Shown: positions 45,685 to 56,527, counted from the stretch's first letter. The stretch: 64,000 bases of DNA from Isochrysis galbana (GCA_018136815.1 CM030935.1:3980299-4044298); one strand, 5' to 3'. The notes: generated by a model from the letters alone, not told the origin. Translations and numbers: made by a program.

Positions 45685-46216
45685 TGTCGCCAGGGGGTCG
45701 GGCAGCAGGTGGGAGGAGACGAGGGGCAGCGAGTGGGAAGTGTGTGCAAGGGGCTCTACGATTGTAGAGCAGACGAGGAGAGAGGGGGGGGGGGGCAGGA
45801 AGGAAGGGTGGGAGATGAGATGAGAGTGGGGGGCCCACTATCTAGAGAACATTATGAGGCGGGAAGTGTCCAAGAGAAGGGGAGCGGGGAGGTCGAGGGA
45901 CGAGGGTATTTGTAATAAAATCGTGGAGCCTCTCAAATCAGCAGGAGGAGCGACCGACAACACCCGTTCGTCCTTCTTCTCTCTCCTCCTCTCTCTCTTC
46001 TTGTCCTGTCTCCTCCTCTCTTCATCCCGCGAAGGAGTAAAGGTACTCATTGAATCTCTTGCGACGTAGTATTGTACTCCATGTGTTGTTCCGGGCCACA
46101 AGAGATTCCTCTGGTGGTTCTGTCAGAGTTTTCTTGTTGTCCTAGTTTAATCCTAGTGCTGAGGGACCGTGCCTCATCGGCAACGGAGCCCCTACCCCGC
46201 GATGTTGGTGCATGGC
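45685..46216. promoter_or_regulatory. Upstream region of the Popeye gene and an LTR-B fragment
   Basis: GCTCTACGATTGTAGAGC at 45753-45770 is a hairpin that contains CGTAGAG on the minus strand, about 70-85 bp before the start codon, matching the promoter motif of other genes. At 46121-46213 a fragment of LTR-B (TCAGAGTTTTCTTGTTGTCC) ends at the foldback element. Confidence 0.45.
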
Positions 46217-47375
46217 ACCCCCTTCTCCGCGCTCTCTCTCCCCTCTCCTGCGGCACGCGCGATGGCGCGCCTGCGGCAGGCCTCCAGCTGCCCTCTGGCG
46301 GCTGGCGGCCCCTGGCCCCTGGAGGCTCCTGGAGGCCAGCTCAGGGGGCAGAGGAGGCTGGGCTGGGCCCTGGCCTCCCCTGCCTCTCGCCTCTCCCTCG
46401 CTGGCGCTCCCGAGCCTCTGGGGCCCCCACGCTGCACCTGTTTGCCTGTCGACCAGGGGGGGAGGGGGGTTGGAGCAATGGGCTGGTCACGAGTCACGAG
46501 GGGCCAGGATGGGCGAATGGGGCGAGCCTGTGGGGAAGGGAGTGGGCCAGTAGGGCAGTGGCCTCCTGGCAAGCCATCAGGCATGCCAGGAGGATGGGTG
46601 GTTCCTCCCCCATGGCAGGGGAGGAGTGGAGAGAGGGGGGGGCTCGTGCCCCCCCATGGGTCAACCAAGTATAAACTTAGTTGCCGCTAGAGTTCATTGG
46701 TCATTGGTGTTCAAATTTGTCCATACCAAAAAAAAGGTCTAGGGGCTCGAAACCCCAGTGGGTTTCGAGCTGATGTACCCTGGACCAGTAGACCCACCCA
46801 CCGTCCACCGTGGTGGTCAGAGCTGCTGCTCACTAAGCCACTTGGCCCAGCTCACCGATCACCGATGCTCGCGCGTAAGGCTAAAACTCGTAAATTATAC
46901 CTAACCTCTGAATCTCTGCATAACTAAGTTTATACTTGGTTGCCCCATGGGGGGGCACGAGCCCCCCCCCTCTCTCCACTCCTCCCCTGCCATGGGGGAG
47001 GAACCACCCATCCTCCTGGCATGCCTGATGGCTTGCCAGGAGGCCACTGCCCTACTGGCCCACTCCCTTCCCCACAGGCTCGCCCCATTCGCCCATCCTG
47101 GCCCCTCGTGACTCGTGACCAGCCCATTGCTCCAACCCCCCCTCCCCCCCTGGTCGACAGGCAAACAGGTGCAGCGTGGGGGCCCCAGAGGCTCGGGAGC
47201 GCCAGCGAGGGAGAGGCGAGAGGCAGGGGAGGCCAGGGCCCAGCCCAGCCTCCTCTGCCCCCTGAGCTGGCCTCCAGGAGCCTCCAGGGGCCGCCAGAGG
47301 GCAGCTGCAGGCCTGCCGCAGGCGCGCCATCGCGCGTGCCGCAGGAGAGGGGAGAGAGCGCGCGGAGAAGGGGGT
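46217..47375. mobile_element. Foldback element with ~460-bp inverted arms
   Basis: The left arm 46217-46682 and right arm 46922-47375 are inverted copies of each other, with small insertions and deletions. They start in GACCCCC-rich and CCTGCGGCACGCGCG sequence and end at the palindrome AACTAAGTTTATACTT(A/G)GTT beside the 239-bp spacer. The spacer holds a 26-bp hairpin (GCTCGAAACCCCAGTGGGTTTCGAGC, near 46747) and no long frame. Pieces of the arm recur at 6355-6490 and 38950-39140. No transposase is encoded. It may be a non-autonomous foldback transposon or two R1 elements in tail-to-tail orientation. Confidence 0.75.
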
Positions 47376-47690
47376 GGGCGGAGCGAGAGCTCCGCCCACC
47401 GGAAAATTGGTAAGTCCCGCTCCTGTTTACAGGATAAGTCGGGACAGAGTCGGCCGCCCACTCGGAGGCCCACTGACAGCCCGATTCCAGTCTTTATGGC
47501 GAAGTCCAAGTCTGAATGCTGCGAGAATGCCACGGTCAAGGCGAATGATAAGAAGATGATAACCAAAGACACAAGAAGAAATATTTGTATCGCCTTTTTA
47601 AGCCCAATAACATCGTATACATTTTTGCTCCTGATACGGTAGATCGGCATGGTGCTCGCCTCTAAAGACGTGTAACGAATTTATTTCGTG
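47376..47690. repeat. Repeat flank of the foldback element
   Basis: CCTGTTTACAGGATAAGTCG at about 47422 and its context match 6440-6500. No gene is supported. Confidence 0.5.
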
Positions 47691-47799
47691 AGGTGTCGTT
47701 CCGTCAATAGTGGGACATCAGTAGAATTGAGCGATCAGATGTCCACAGTTGTATTGTAGTTGTTTAACATTAGATCTTGTTAAAATTATAAGAGAGAGA

Positions 47800-48367
47800 C
47801 GCTACCCGTCGCGGTGCCCCTGTGCCCTGTGGTGCCCCCATGGATTCCGACGACCTGGACCCCAATGTGAGGGAGGCTGCCGGCTTGGCGCCGCCCACCT
47901 CGCCTTCGCATGATGCCTCCGCTCCCGCGAATAGCCCGCCCAGCGCTATTCCATGGCAGCTCCAGTACCTCCCGCAAGAATGATCTAGGCTTGCTCCATA
48001 TTCTCGCACGCCCAGCTCCTGGCCTGAGCCGAGAAAAGTAGAGCCCAGACTTCTTTCCGCCAAGAGACTTGTCTGGATATGCCTGAAATGCAATTATAGT
48101 CGAGTTTCGCCAAACAACTGGCGCGTCGGGAGATGCGAAACCAGGTGGGCTCACATCCATGGCCTCACTGAATGTTCTCCAATCCACCGTCCGAACAAAA
48201 CGGACGGTGTACGCCTTGGCGCTCCCCCCGTTGAACATGGCCGCTGGGTTGCCCCTGTAGTGCGTGAAGTAGAGTTCGTACTCGTTGCCGAGTACATGGA
48301 CAGCTGGGTCGCGCACTCTCCCGTGGGACATATTAACGTTATGTGCGAAAACGCTAAGCGGACACAA
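47800..48367 (-). pseudogene. Glycoside-hydrolase-like (five-bladed propeller) gene fragment
   Basis: On the minus strand from about 48345 to about 47920 the frame reads HGRVRDPAVHVLGNEYELYF, DAPVVWRNSTIIAFQAY, SGLYFSRLRPG and IWSKPRSFL...LPWNSAGRAI. The DPAV...YELYFT pattern and WSKPR repeats fit GH43/GH32-type beta-propeller enzymes. There is no plausible start codon, an acceptor-like CGCTTAG precedes it, and the frame degrades before the left inverted repeat. I read it as a captured or decayed exon. The family call is moderate. Confidence 0.45.
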
Positions 48368-48370
48368 AAC

Positions 48371-48785
48371 ACCAGTTCACACTACAGACGTCCCTTTCTC
48401 CAGACACCTGAGCACAGACACTGTGGTCTATTTCCGTGACACAATCCTTGGTACCCAGCGAGCAGCATTTGCATGCACGCTAGTTCATCACGGTCGGTAT
48501 ATGCGCATCGACTTCCCCCCCGTAGAAAAGAAGGAGCGGGCTGGTGTGCACACGTCCAGCTTGCTTGCGAAAGGCGAACGAGAAGTACGTCTCTATGTTA
48601 CCTTTGCGCGCGCCGCGCACTTCAGTCCCTCACCCTTCGACGAGGTCTACGCCCAGCTGTCGGAAGAGGCTTGCAATGCTCTCCTGTTCAAGAAGGCCGA
48701 CGCTCAAAATGTTCACTTTCGAAGATTGCCCAGTCCAATGCCACATGGGGCGCAAGCGAGACGATGGGGGGCAGTTGCCGAGTAG
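48371..48785 (+). other. Open frame of unknown origin inside the TIR element
   Basis: The plus frame reads DTVVYFRDTILGTQRAAFAC, HHGRYMRIDFPPVEKKERAG and VRLYVTFARAAHFSPSPFDE, which is non-repetitive and protein-like. It has no clear start and no recognised family, and it overlaps the minus-strand frame at 48630-49260. A captured exon is the likeliest explanation. Confidence 0.35.
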
Positions 48786-48789
48786 ATTG

Positions 48790-49260
48790 GAAAGCATGAC
48801 CATCAGAATAGCTTCCATGAGCAGCGGGAGGCTACTTGAGTGGAAGCGCACATCTGGCTGGCATTCGACTGCTGCGACGATGAATTGAAGTTGGTTGAAG
48901 ATTGGACAAGGGTGGGGGGGTGCTTTCTGGATGAGCGAGAGGAACCGCTGTACCCTGGGGTGAGCCATGGGGAAACGTTGGAGCAATTCCTGCTTTTTGG
49001 CCTCGAACACGTCATGGTCAGGGTCGTCGAGTAGGATGGCGCTCTTGATCAGAACGTCGAGAGCGACGATGTGTGCACTCTGGGTGTACGGCGTGAGAGT
49101 TCGCTTGACCGCGGGCTCGACACTGGAGTCGGTTCCCTCCTGGGTGCATTTGCGCTTGGTGGAAGTCTGGGAGCGCTCTTCGAGTTGAAACTGGTTGGAG
49201 TGAGCGCCTGGCGATGCAGCGCTCGTGGTGACCGGTGTGTGCATGAGCATTTCGATGGAC
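48790..49260 (-). other. Possible exon of unknown protein inside the TIR element
   Basis: The minus frame includes TSTKRKCTQEG, HIVALDVLIKSAILLDDPDH and FEAKKQELLQRF. It is helical and charged, with a basic stretch that could be a nuclear signal. No family is recognised and no splice structure was established. Confidence 0.3.
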
Positions 49261-49267
49261 GAGCAAT

Positions 49268-49442
49268 AGGTGAGGAAGGGGCACGAGGAAGGGCAGGAGG
49301 AAGGGCAGGAAGGGCAGGGCAGGAGGAAGAGCAGGAAGGGCAGGGCAGGAGGAAGGGCAGGAGGAAGGGCAGGAGGAAGGGGGCAGGAGGAAGGGGGCAG
49401 GAGGAAGGGGGCAGGAGGAAGGGGGCAGGAGGAAGGGCAGGT
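49268..49442 (+). repeat. Minisatellite GGGCAGGAGGAA
   Basis: About 15 imperfect units of 9-14 bp built on GGCAGGAGGAAG. It inflates several spurious frames on both strands. Confidence 0.9.
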
Positions 49443-49594
49443 CCTTCCGCACTTTTCGCCAAGAAGGAACGGCGTGCAGAAAAAGTTGTTATGCTGCATG
49501 ATGAGTGGCAATCACACTTTGTTCCGCCCGTCCTCCGCGCCCAGAGTTCCCCCGCGAAAAGAGTGAACGCACGGCGTGCACCTTCCTGGAAGTT

Positions 49595-49855
49595 GCTATG
49601 CGCACGCACGGCGCCCCCGCGGGGGGTGCGCCGGTGCACATCGCGCCGTGCCCACGCACGGCGTGCACATGTGATTGCAAGTCATCACAGGCGCTGTGTA
49701 ACGAAACATCTCTTATATGGCCAGTTTACGTAGTTGTGGGCCGCAGGGGCTACACACATGGAACGGGTTGACATGCGCGCGCACGGCGTATCCGCGGGGG
49801 GACCGATGCACATCGCGCCGTGCCCATGCACGGCGTGCACCGATGTGATTAGCGA
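49595..49855. repeat. Two direct copies of a palindrome-rich segment
   Basis: The segment CACATCGCGCCGTGCCCACG, CACGGCGTGCAC occurs at about 49590-49675 and 49768-49855, each with internal inverted halves. Confidence 0.6.
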
Positions 49856-49980
49856 AGAAGCTTTGACGGCCTCTCTCTCTTATAATTTTAACAAGATCTA
49901 ATGTTAAACAACTACAATACAACTGTGGACATTTGATCGCTCAATTCTACTGATGTCCCACTATTGACGGAACGACACCT

Positions 49981-50655
49981 GGATGCGACACAGATGGGAC
50001 AATAGGCTTCTAATAGGTTCTATTAAGAGGTCAAGAGGTCTACCAGACCTGTTACCTGTTAATAGGTAATAGGTAAAAAAAAGCTTTCTAATATTATCGC
50101 CTCGCGCGTGGCTATAGGTACCGCTATCGTATCCACGCCCAGATCATCTCAAATCCCTTCCTCTCCCTAGTAACTAAGCTCAGAAGTCAGAAACCAATCG
50201 TATTCATATTATAAATCATACTGATAGATCTAAAATATTATTAAAATGAGTTTGATTTTGACCTGTTATGGACCTATTGCGACCTGTTAACATGTCCTCT
50301 TAATGGGAAGAGGCCCCCAAAACCTGTTGACCTTGTACCTGTTGTCCCATCCGGGTCGAGAGTTGAACTCACTGAGCTCGCACCGGATTTGGGTTTTGGC
50401 GCCAAGTGCCGCCGGCCATGGTTTTCTTGTTGTAAGGGGAATTTTATTTTTGCGCTCATGCCTTGGGGCAGCCCAAATATCCCGCAAAATATCCTGAATA
50501 TCCCGCTGGGCGATATCCACCCAAATATCCCGCGGAATATCCTGAATATTTCTGCCTGGCCCTATTGTACTGGTTTGCTAGTTAGTGAAAATTGGTCGAG
50601 CCCTACTAGCGTTGGACCAACGGCCGAGACGACCACTGCAGCGCCCTCCTCGCCC
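49981..50655. other. Region upstream of the coiled-coil gene
   Basis: Partly AT-rich (50030-50280). At 50474-50550 a 47-bp unit (CCAAATATCCCGC, AATATCCTGAATAT) is repeated once. The frame of the downstream gene is open through it, but the repeat is more likely 5' flank than coding sequence. Confidence 0.45.
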
Positions 50656-52524
50656 ATGGAGGAGCTGGCGCGCTCGGTGCTTGCGGCACAGGCGGACGTC
50701 CTCGCGTATGCGCAGGAGTCGCAGGGCGTGCTCGATGCGCAGGACGAGCAGATCAAACTGCTCTCCACCCAGGCCTCGCTGCTTGAGCATGAACTGGACG
50801 CTGAGGATCGCTTTGCCGCCTCACAACGCGCAAGCACTTTCGAAGCAAAGTCGGCCTCGCTGCAGCGAGCGCTGGACGAGATGCTCGCGTCGCTCAAGGC
50901 TGAGACCGACCGGGGCATACTGCTCAACACTCGAGTGGACGCGCATAGAGAAGCTGTCCTCTACCTGAAGAAAGACGTGGCCAGCTCCGGCAGGAAGGTC
51001 TCAGGCGAGCAAGAGTCGGCCGCGCTGCGTCGGCGGAGCGAGGTCGCGCGGGCACGGCTGAATCGCACGCGCGTGGCGATCGACGTGGAGATGCAGGCAG
51101 CCCATTCGGTCAAGGAAGAGATTGACTCAATCACCAAGCAGAAGGCCATCCTTGACGGTCGGATCGCTAGGATTGAGGCCGAGACGAAGGCGGTCCTCTC
51201 TAGCGCAGCAGCCTGGAAGGGGGAGGCGATGGCGGCCTTGCGGCAAAGAGACCATGCTGCCTCGGCGTTGAGGTCGCTCGAGGCGAGTGAGGCCCAGCGT
51301 AATGCGCGATACGAACAGCAGTCCATCGCTCTCGACCGAGCCGAGGCGCGATCAGCAGCGCAACGCCAAACGGTAATAGCACGCCAGCGTGACGCCCTTA
51401 GCTCAGGAATTGCCTCCTTACCGGGAAAGAGGGCAGGAATGCATGGTGCGCCCAGAACGGTCCGTGAAGTCTTTGCCCTCCTCAGCCAACAGGCGGTCAA
51501 TCAGGACTCCCTCATTCACGCTGAGTTGAAGAACAGAAACGGGGACTTGCACGGCGCACCCCGCAATTCTAGAGGGTCCCCGCAACAAGTCCGGTCTAGG
51601 GCGCCGGAAGAGTTGGAGCCTTCAGACCTCGTCGTCGCGTTCCTCCGTGCCGAGACAAAGCGGAGCCAGGCCCGCGATCGGATGGCGGGACTGCGCGCTA
51701 AGCTCCAGGCCGAGGAGCGCGAGGTGGCGGCTCTCCACTCGTCTATCGAGGCCTTGGAGGCCTCCCACAAATCGGCGCCCGTGAATAGAGACAATCTTGA
51801 GCTTAGGCGGACGCTGGCAGGAAGACAACGTGAGGCTGTCAAAGCCGCGGTGACGGCCGAGCGGGAGGAGGAGGGTCTTCGAGCGCTGGAGGCCGCGGCG
51901 GCGGCGCTTTGCAAGGAGCTTGACGTTCTGCCTCGGACGACGAAGAACGTATTTGGGGCCGACGCGACGCCTAGTCTGTTGCACATGTTCACCCGCTTGG
52001 AGGGTTGGGACGGGCGCATGCCGAGTGGCGAGGTGATTCGAAGGCCTCCGACCGCCGGTGCAGCAGAATGGCGACACCCTTCTTTGTCAGTCTCCGACTT
52101 CCTGTCTAGCGATGCTGCCCCTAAGCTGCCTGAGGCTACTCGGAGGCCCTCTATTTCGGAATTCCTCGCTAGCGGGGGTGACTCCAACCGCGCGAAGCCG
52201 GCTTGTGAGAGTGGTGAGAGTTGCACAGCCCGGGAAATTGCGGACGCTAGGATGACAGCACCCCTCTCGCCTCTTGATGAGCTCGTGGGCCGCTCCGCCA
52301 AGGTGACTTCTGATCGCTCTCCAGTCATTGAGGGCCGTGCGTCTGATTTGGACAGGTTGTTAGAGACGGCGGGCCGAACTCCCATGACATCCGCCCGTGC
52401 TGCGCTTACTCGCGCATCGGGCGCTTGTGGTACCAGCGTGGTCGACCGGGACACGCGCGTCCTGTCTGAGAAGAAGGGTGGCATCAAGGTGATCCCCGGT
52501 AGCCCGAGCTGCGCAACGCCTTAA
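50656..52524 (+). CDS. Large coiled-coil protein, unknown function
   Basis: A single exon from the ATG at 50656 gives 622 residues; the frame is open to 50389 upstream and an earlier start cannot be excluded. Residues 1-260 and 330-440 are heptad-rich coiled coil (EELARSVLAAQADVLAYAQE, RRSEVARARLNRTRVAIDVE, AEREEEGLRALEAAAAALCK). A conserved-looking stretch TPSLLHMFTRLEGWDGRMPS follows, then a disordered Ser/Pro-rich tail with repeated SVSDFLSS and SISEFLAS, which may be short binding motifs. Such proteins act as scaffolds, for example in cilia or at membranes, but no family was recognised. High third-position GC supports coding. Confidence 0.75.
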   Translation: MEELARSVLAAQADVLAYAQESQGVLDAQDEQIKLLSTQASLLEHELDAEDRFAASQRASTFEAKSASLQRALDEMLASLKAETDRGILLNTRVDAHREAVLYLKKDVASSGRKVSGEQESAALRRRSEVARARLNRTRVAIDVEMQAAHSVKEEIDSITKQKAILDGRIARIEAETKAVLSSAAAWKGEAMAALRQRDHAASALRSLEASEAQRNARYEQQSIALDRAEARSAAQRQTVIARQRDALSSGIASLPGKRAGMHGAPRTVREVFALLSQQAVNQDSLIHAELKNRNGDLHGAPRNSRGSPQQVRSRAPEELEPSDLVVAFLRAETKRSQARDRMAGLRAKLQAEEREVAALHSSIEALEASHKSAPVNRDNLELRRTLAGRQREAVKAAVTAEREEEGLRALEAAAAALCKELDVLPRTTKNVFGADATPSLLHMFTRLEGWDGRMPSGEVIRRPPTAGAAEWRHPSLSVSDFLSSDAAPKLPEATRRPSISEFLASGGDSNRAKPACESGESCTAREIADARMTAPLSPLDELVGRSAKVTSDRSPVIEGRASDLDRLLETAGRTPMTSARAALTRASGACGTSVVDRDTRVLSEKKGGIKVIPGSPSCATP

Positions 52525-53226
52525 AAAAACGGGGGGAGGTTGAGGAGTTCCGAGATAGTAAGATAGGCAACGAGATTCGCCCTCCGCCGCTGATAGCAGC
52601 CCGAGCCTCGTCGTTGTTGTCGCGTTCGGCACCGCCGCCGGTCCAAGGCACCTCCGCCTCAGGCCTCCTCAACCGAGAGGGCGAGTAAGTATGAGTTTGG
52701 CATTTCGTTGGTGGCGTGTGCAAAAAAAAATACTGGACTAACACCTAACACCTACTACCGGATACCGGATGGGTGACCTTTACCTGGCCCGACAAAAGAC
52801 GCTCAAATCGCAAAGGTGTGAAAAGCTCAACTTCAAGTCGAGATCGGGCGCGGTGCGTGCCCGTTTTCGACGATCCATCCGGATGGGGAACCCCACCAAC
52901 AAACATCAAAAAAAAACTGAAGATTCAGGCTACTACCGCTAGCTATAAGCATCCCAGGGCCAAAATACCGAGGGGGGACAAGAGTGCTACTCTAGGAATT
53001 ATATTGGTAGGGTAGCGAGCAGAGGCTGGCGCTCTACTCCTACAGTAGAGTAGGAGTACTCTAGAGTAGGAGGAGAGGAGGGACGCAGCACAGGAGCAGA
53101 GAGAAAAGAGGGCGGGCTTCCCCGCCGAGCGCCGAGCGCCGCTCGCCCCGCCTCACCCCTCCTCACTTGGCCCCCGAATTCTCCCCTGCCCCCACCCCAG
53201 TGCGGGGGCGGTCATCGGCGGTGCTC
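52525..53226. other. Intergenic region
   Basis: Positions 52905-52947 match 32999-33041 inverted. At 53033-53075 the sequence CTCCTACAGTAGAGTAGGAG followed by TACTCTAGAGTAGG resembles the promoter region of the TraB gene. Confidence 0.45.
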
Positions 53227-53799
53227 ATGCTTGGTGCACCGCGCGGCTCGCTGCTGCAGGGCAAGGAGTTCGCCGAGCGCTGCACACCACCACCGCTCGA
53301 CTCAACACCCAAAAAGTCGGCACTCAAGCGTACCTCACTCCACCTCGCCGTCGTCTCCATCACCACGCCCTCTAACGCCGGAGGGATCTCTCTCACCAAT
53401 CACGCTTCCGCCCGCGTGAGCGAGGACGATGGTGAGCCAACAGATGAGACGCGCGTGCTAAGGAAGCTGTCCTGGCATGATCACCACGGTGCGCGCCTCC
53501 ACTCATTCAGTGGGCACCAAAAGGAGCTCTCGACCAGTCGTATACTTTGTCTGACGCAGTCATGGGCCTGTCCCACCCCAGGTCTTGAGCTAATCCAGGT
53601 GCACAACGTCTACGACACGTACTATCAGAGGGGACCATGCTCGAGATGGAAGCACGCGATACGGATGCTAGGGTTTGCTCTCGGACTTCTACTGCTATGC
53701 TTTGCTGTTTCAAACTTCTCTGTGCGAGTCCTGCCGACTCTCATTGCTGGCCAGCGGCATCATCCCAGAAATTACACGCTCAGGTCACCTCTTGGTTGA
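53227..53799 (+). CDS. Small single-pass membrane protein, unknown function
   Basis: Two exons, 53227-53488 and 53582-53799, with a 93-nt GT-AG intron (phase 1). The intron length is a multiple of three, so the frame stays open through it. The spliced product is 159 residues. The splice creates LSWHDHHG-LELIQVHNVYD, a pattern (SWxDxHGxxLxxVHxV) I have seen in plant and algal proteins of unknown role. A basic region precedes it (PKKSALKRTSLHL). The C-terminal half has a strong hydrophobic segment, RMLGFALGLLLLCFAVSNFS. The ATG at 53227 is used because the frame further upstream lacks one. Confidence 0.65.
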   Translation: MLGAPRGSLLQGKEFAERCTPPPLDSTPKKSALKRTSLHLAVVSITTPSNAGGISLTNHASARVSEDDGEPTDETRVLRKLSWHDHHGARLHSFSGHQKELSTSRILCLTQSWACPTPGLELIQVHNVYDTYYQRGPCSRWKHAIRMLGFALGLLLLCFAVSNFSVRVLPTLIAGQRHHPRNYTLRSPLG

Positions 53800-54762
53800 T
53801 GGGTACCATTAGCTTCACTTTCCTCATACCTCGCTTGACACCTTCTTAACCATTGTTGTCTACTTGTGCACGCAAGGAGCAACCTTTGCACGCACAACTC
53901 CACGCATCCACCTTGAGCCTGCAGCAGTTGTCTTGCTCGACAGAGGGCGGCAAAAATGTCTCTGCAGTATGTGCACAGGCTACGTCCCAAGGCATCCTTG
54001 GCACCCTTTTCGTGCAAAAGCTCGATCTGCGGGACTAGCCGGTTTTAGCCATCCATATATACCTAGAGACGACTATTTTCGCCATCCAACGGATTCTACT
54101 TCTGCACACTTTCTCATGATACTCGAGAATAGCCAGGGCGACATCCTCTTCATACCTGCAAGTTGAGTCCAGCCCGCCAAGTGCACTGCACAAATATACA
54201 TGAAATCATGTAAGATACCACCATCACCACGAAGCCCGTAATCCACTCATGTAAAAGGTGCACTCTGAGCTTTCAGCGAGCTTTTCAATGACGAATACCT
54301 TCCGATGGAAGATGGAAGGGAGAAGGGCGAGGGGTTTAGAATATGAGACAGAAAGGAGAGGGAAACGGGCCTTGACACTTGCGATCGGCAATTGAATTGG
54401 GTACATAAGTTGAAGAGGGGGAGCGCGGATTTTTAAAAACTTCTTACGGCTTGCTACGGCTGATGCTCGCGCCACGGGGACGACCATGCGATTCTATTTC
54501 GGTCGCTCTCCCTCCTCTTGTCCTCCCACTCTGCCTTGCGGCGACTCCTCTCGTGCTCTACATAGGGGCTCGATGTGTGGCAACTACTTCATAGTTGGTT
54601 GCGATGGAGCGCGCAACGAGTCTAAACCGGAGATCATAAACATAAACATAAACCACGTTTTATGATCTCGGAACGGGCGCAAAGCACTCCTCACTCCGGA
54701 CCCGTCCGTATTTTGCCTTGTATTTCACGATCTGTAACGCGACTACCGTGAAAACTACACAA
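53800..54762. other. Intergenic region with small unassigned frames
   Basis: Short frames (plus 53864-54166, minus 54487-54224) lack family signatures. They are not called. Confidence 0.4.
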
Positions 54763-56029
54763 TCAGCCGATAGCCCGATGGCGTAGGAGGAAGGGGGGGA
54801 AACATGCCGCCGGGGATCGGTTCACGCTTCACGCCGCCCGCCACTGGAAGCCCCACACACCCAGCCCCTATGTAGTGCACGAAGGGACGCGCCGCAAGGC
54901 AGGTAGAGGGGGGATAAGGGAAGCGGGCGTGGCTGCATGAAGTTGTGCAGGGTCGCGCGCGCGGCGAGATTATTGGGAAGAGTTTTCCCCATTGTGTATT
55001 GTGTTGTATTCAGGCCTCCTGGCTCCTGGCATGAATATTTCGACATGGGTACGTGCCTTCGTCGTTATATATCGTCTTCTATGTTCGTCTTGGTCACTCA
55101 AGGCGTTCAGATTCGGATTCTCCCTGGGCTCGAATGCTCGAATCCTGGTCCGCCGATTTTCGTCTCGAAATTCGAAGATTTGAGTTGTATTTTTACCGTT
55201 ACCGTTACGGTAATTGTGTCGCATCCAGAGTATTTTATATACTCTAGGCGGATGCGGTGCTTCTATCATCTATCAATGTGTAGTGTGTGAGAAATTGAGT
55301 GAGTTTTGTTTTTGCCAACGAGTTGCCTCGAAGCTCCGCCGCATTGCACGCCGCATTTGTTCGTTCGTCCTTACTTGTTTCGTTGGTTTGTTTGTGCGAT
55401 GTTGCGTTAGTTTTCGGAGTTTTCTTGTTGGTGAGTGAGTGATGTGGGGTGGTGTCTTGTGGGCCGTCGTCGCGATGTAGCGCGCCCCTTCCCCCGCTCT
55501 CTCAAGACTTCTCTTCACTCATGCCCTAGCCCCGCTGAGACTTGCCCCACGATCAAGCACCCGCTTGATTCCACAGTTCAAAGACATCCCTCACTCACCC
55601 GCACGCCCTCGCCACACTTCTCGCCAGCCCACCACGCACGACGCACAAGCCCGCACATGCGCATGGTGCACCTGCCCGTCTCACTCATCACCCCGCTCTG
55701 ACCCATGGGATGAGCATGGCTCACCTTTGTGGTGGCGAGCGCGGTCAGCCTGCCTTCCCCCGCCATTCCTTTGCCTCTCGCCTCACCTCCGCCTCACCGC
55801 CTCACACACAACAGCCGGTAGCCCGATGGCACAGGAGGAAGGTGAGAAACAGGCCATCGAGAACCGGTACACACCGTCTACCACTGGAAACCCACTGCAC
55901 CCAGCCCCTAGGTAGAGCACGAGGGGACGAGCCGCAAGGCAGGTGGAGGGGGGGGGAAGGGAAGCGGGCGAGGCTGCGTAGATGCTAGATGCTGTGCAAG
56001 GTCGCGCGCGCGGCGAGACTATTAAGAAG
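54763..56029. repeat. TRIM-like pair of direct repeats
   Basis: Segments 54763-54980 and 55812-56029 are direct repeats of about 215 bp (GCCCGATGGC(G/A)(T/C)AGGAGGAAGG, GACG(C/A)GCCGCAAGGCAGGT) with moderate divergence. They flank 830 bp with no coding content. A third partial copy is at 6500-6620. The layout resembles a terminal-repeat retrotransposon in miniature or a tandem repeat. Confidence 0.45.
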
Positions 56030-56039
56030 TTTTTTTATA

Positions 56040-56527
56040 AGAATAGATGCTGAGGGATGGATTTTGGAGTCATTCGATGTGGATTTGTTGTTTTGCCACC
56101 CTTGAACTGTCGAGTGCGGACGGTTCTGGCTGCGGCTGTCACTGAAGTTGTTGAGTGATTTGGCCATACGGTCCAGGTCCCACCACTTCCACTTGGAGGA
56201 GCGTGTGGCGCTGTCGGCGGCCGCTGAGTCGAAGAAAAGATAATTTTCAACGAATTTGTCGAGTTTATTCGTTGTGGTGTTGAGCGCGCTATGGTTGTAG
56301 AAGTTGTGGTGGTCTCTCGGCGGGGGTACCACGTTGGAAATTGTAGTCTTGTAAGAGTAAGAGGTCTTGTTGGCTAGCATTAGCATCCCTAGCCACATAC
56401 ACCATACACCGGACGAGCCATGCACCAACCGTGCACACCCCCATCGCGGGGTAGGGGCTCCGTTGCCGATGAGGCACGGTCCTTCAGCACTAGGATTAAA
56501 CTAAGACAACACAAGAAAACTCTGACA
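56040..56527 (-). mobile_element. LTR-B element copy with gag-like fragment
   Basis: The LTR is at 56332-56527 (minus, TGTCAGAG start) and the primer-binding-like site at 56314-56331. Minus-strand sequence to 56040 encodes gag-like residues (NTTTNKLDKFVENYLFF, KWKWWDLDRMAKSLNNFS). It stops where the direct repeat at 55812-56029 begins. Confidence 0.6.

Larger units (their letters stand above)
47691..49980. mobile_element. TIR element (109-bp ends) carrying captured gene pieces
   Basis: Positions 47691-47799 and 49872-49980 are inverted copies with about one mismatch (AGGTGTCGTTCCGTCAATAG at the outer end). The 2.07-kb interior carries gene-like segments that include a glycoside-hydrolase-like exon, with no complete gene. 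No target duplication was found, and no transposase. The design resembles a Pack-type element that has picked up host exons. Confidence 0.6.

Noticed and set aside
46192..47399. Several 100-200-residue frames in the foldback arms
   Set aside because: They occur symmetrically in both arms and are Pro/Gly-rich by-products of the repeat.
49268..49442. Possible CRISPR-like array
   Set aside because: Tandem short units without spacers of constant length; a minisatellite.
49071..49733. 220-residue Gly/Arg-rich frame (plus)
   Set aside because: Generated by the GGGCAGGAGGAA minisatellite; repetitive, with no domain.
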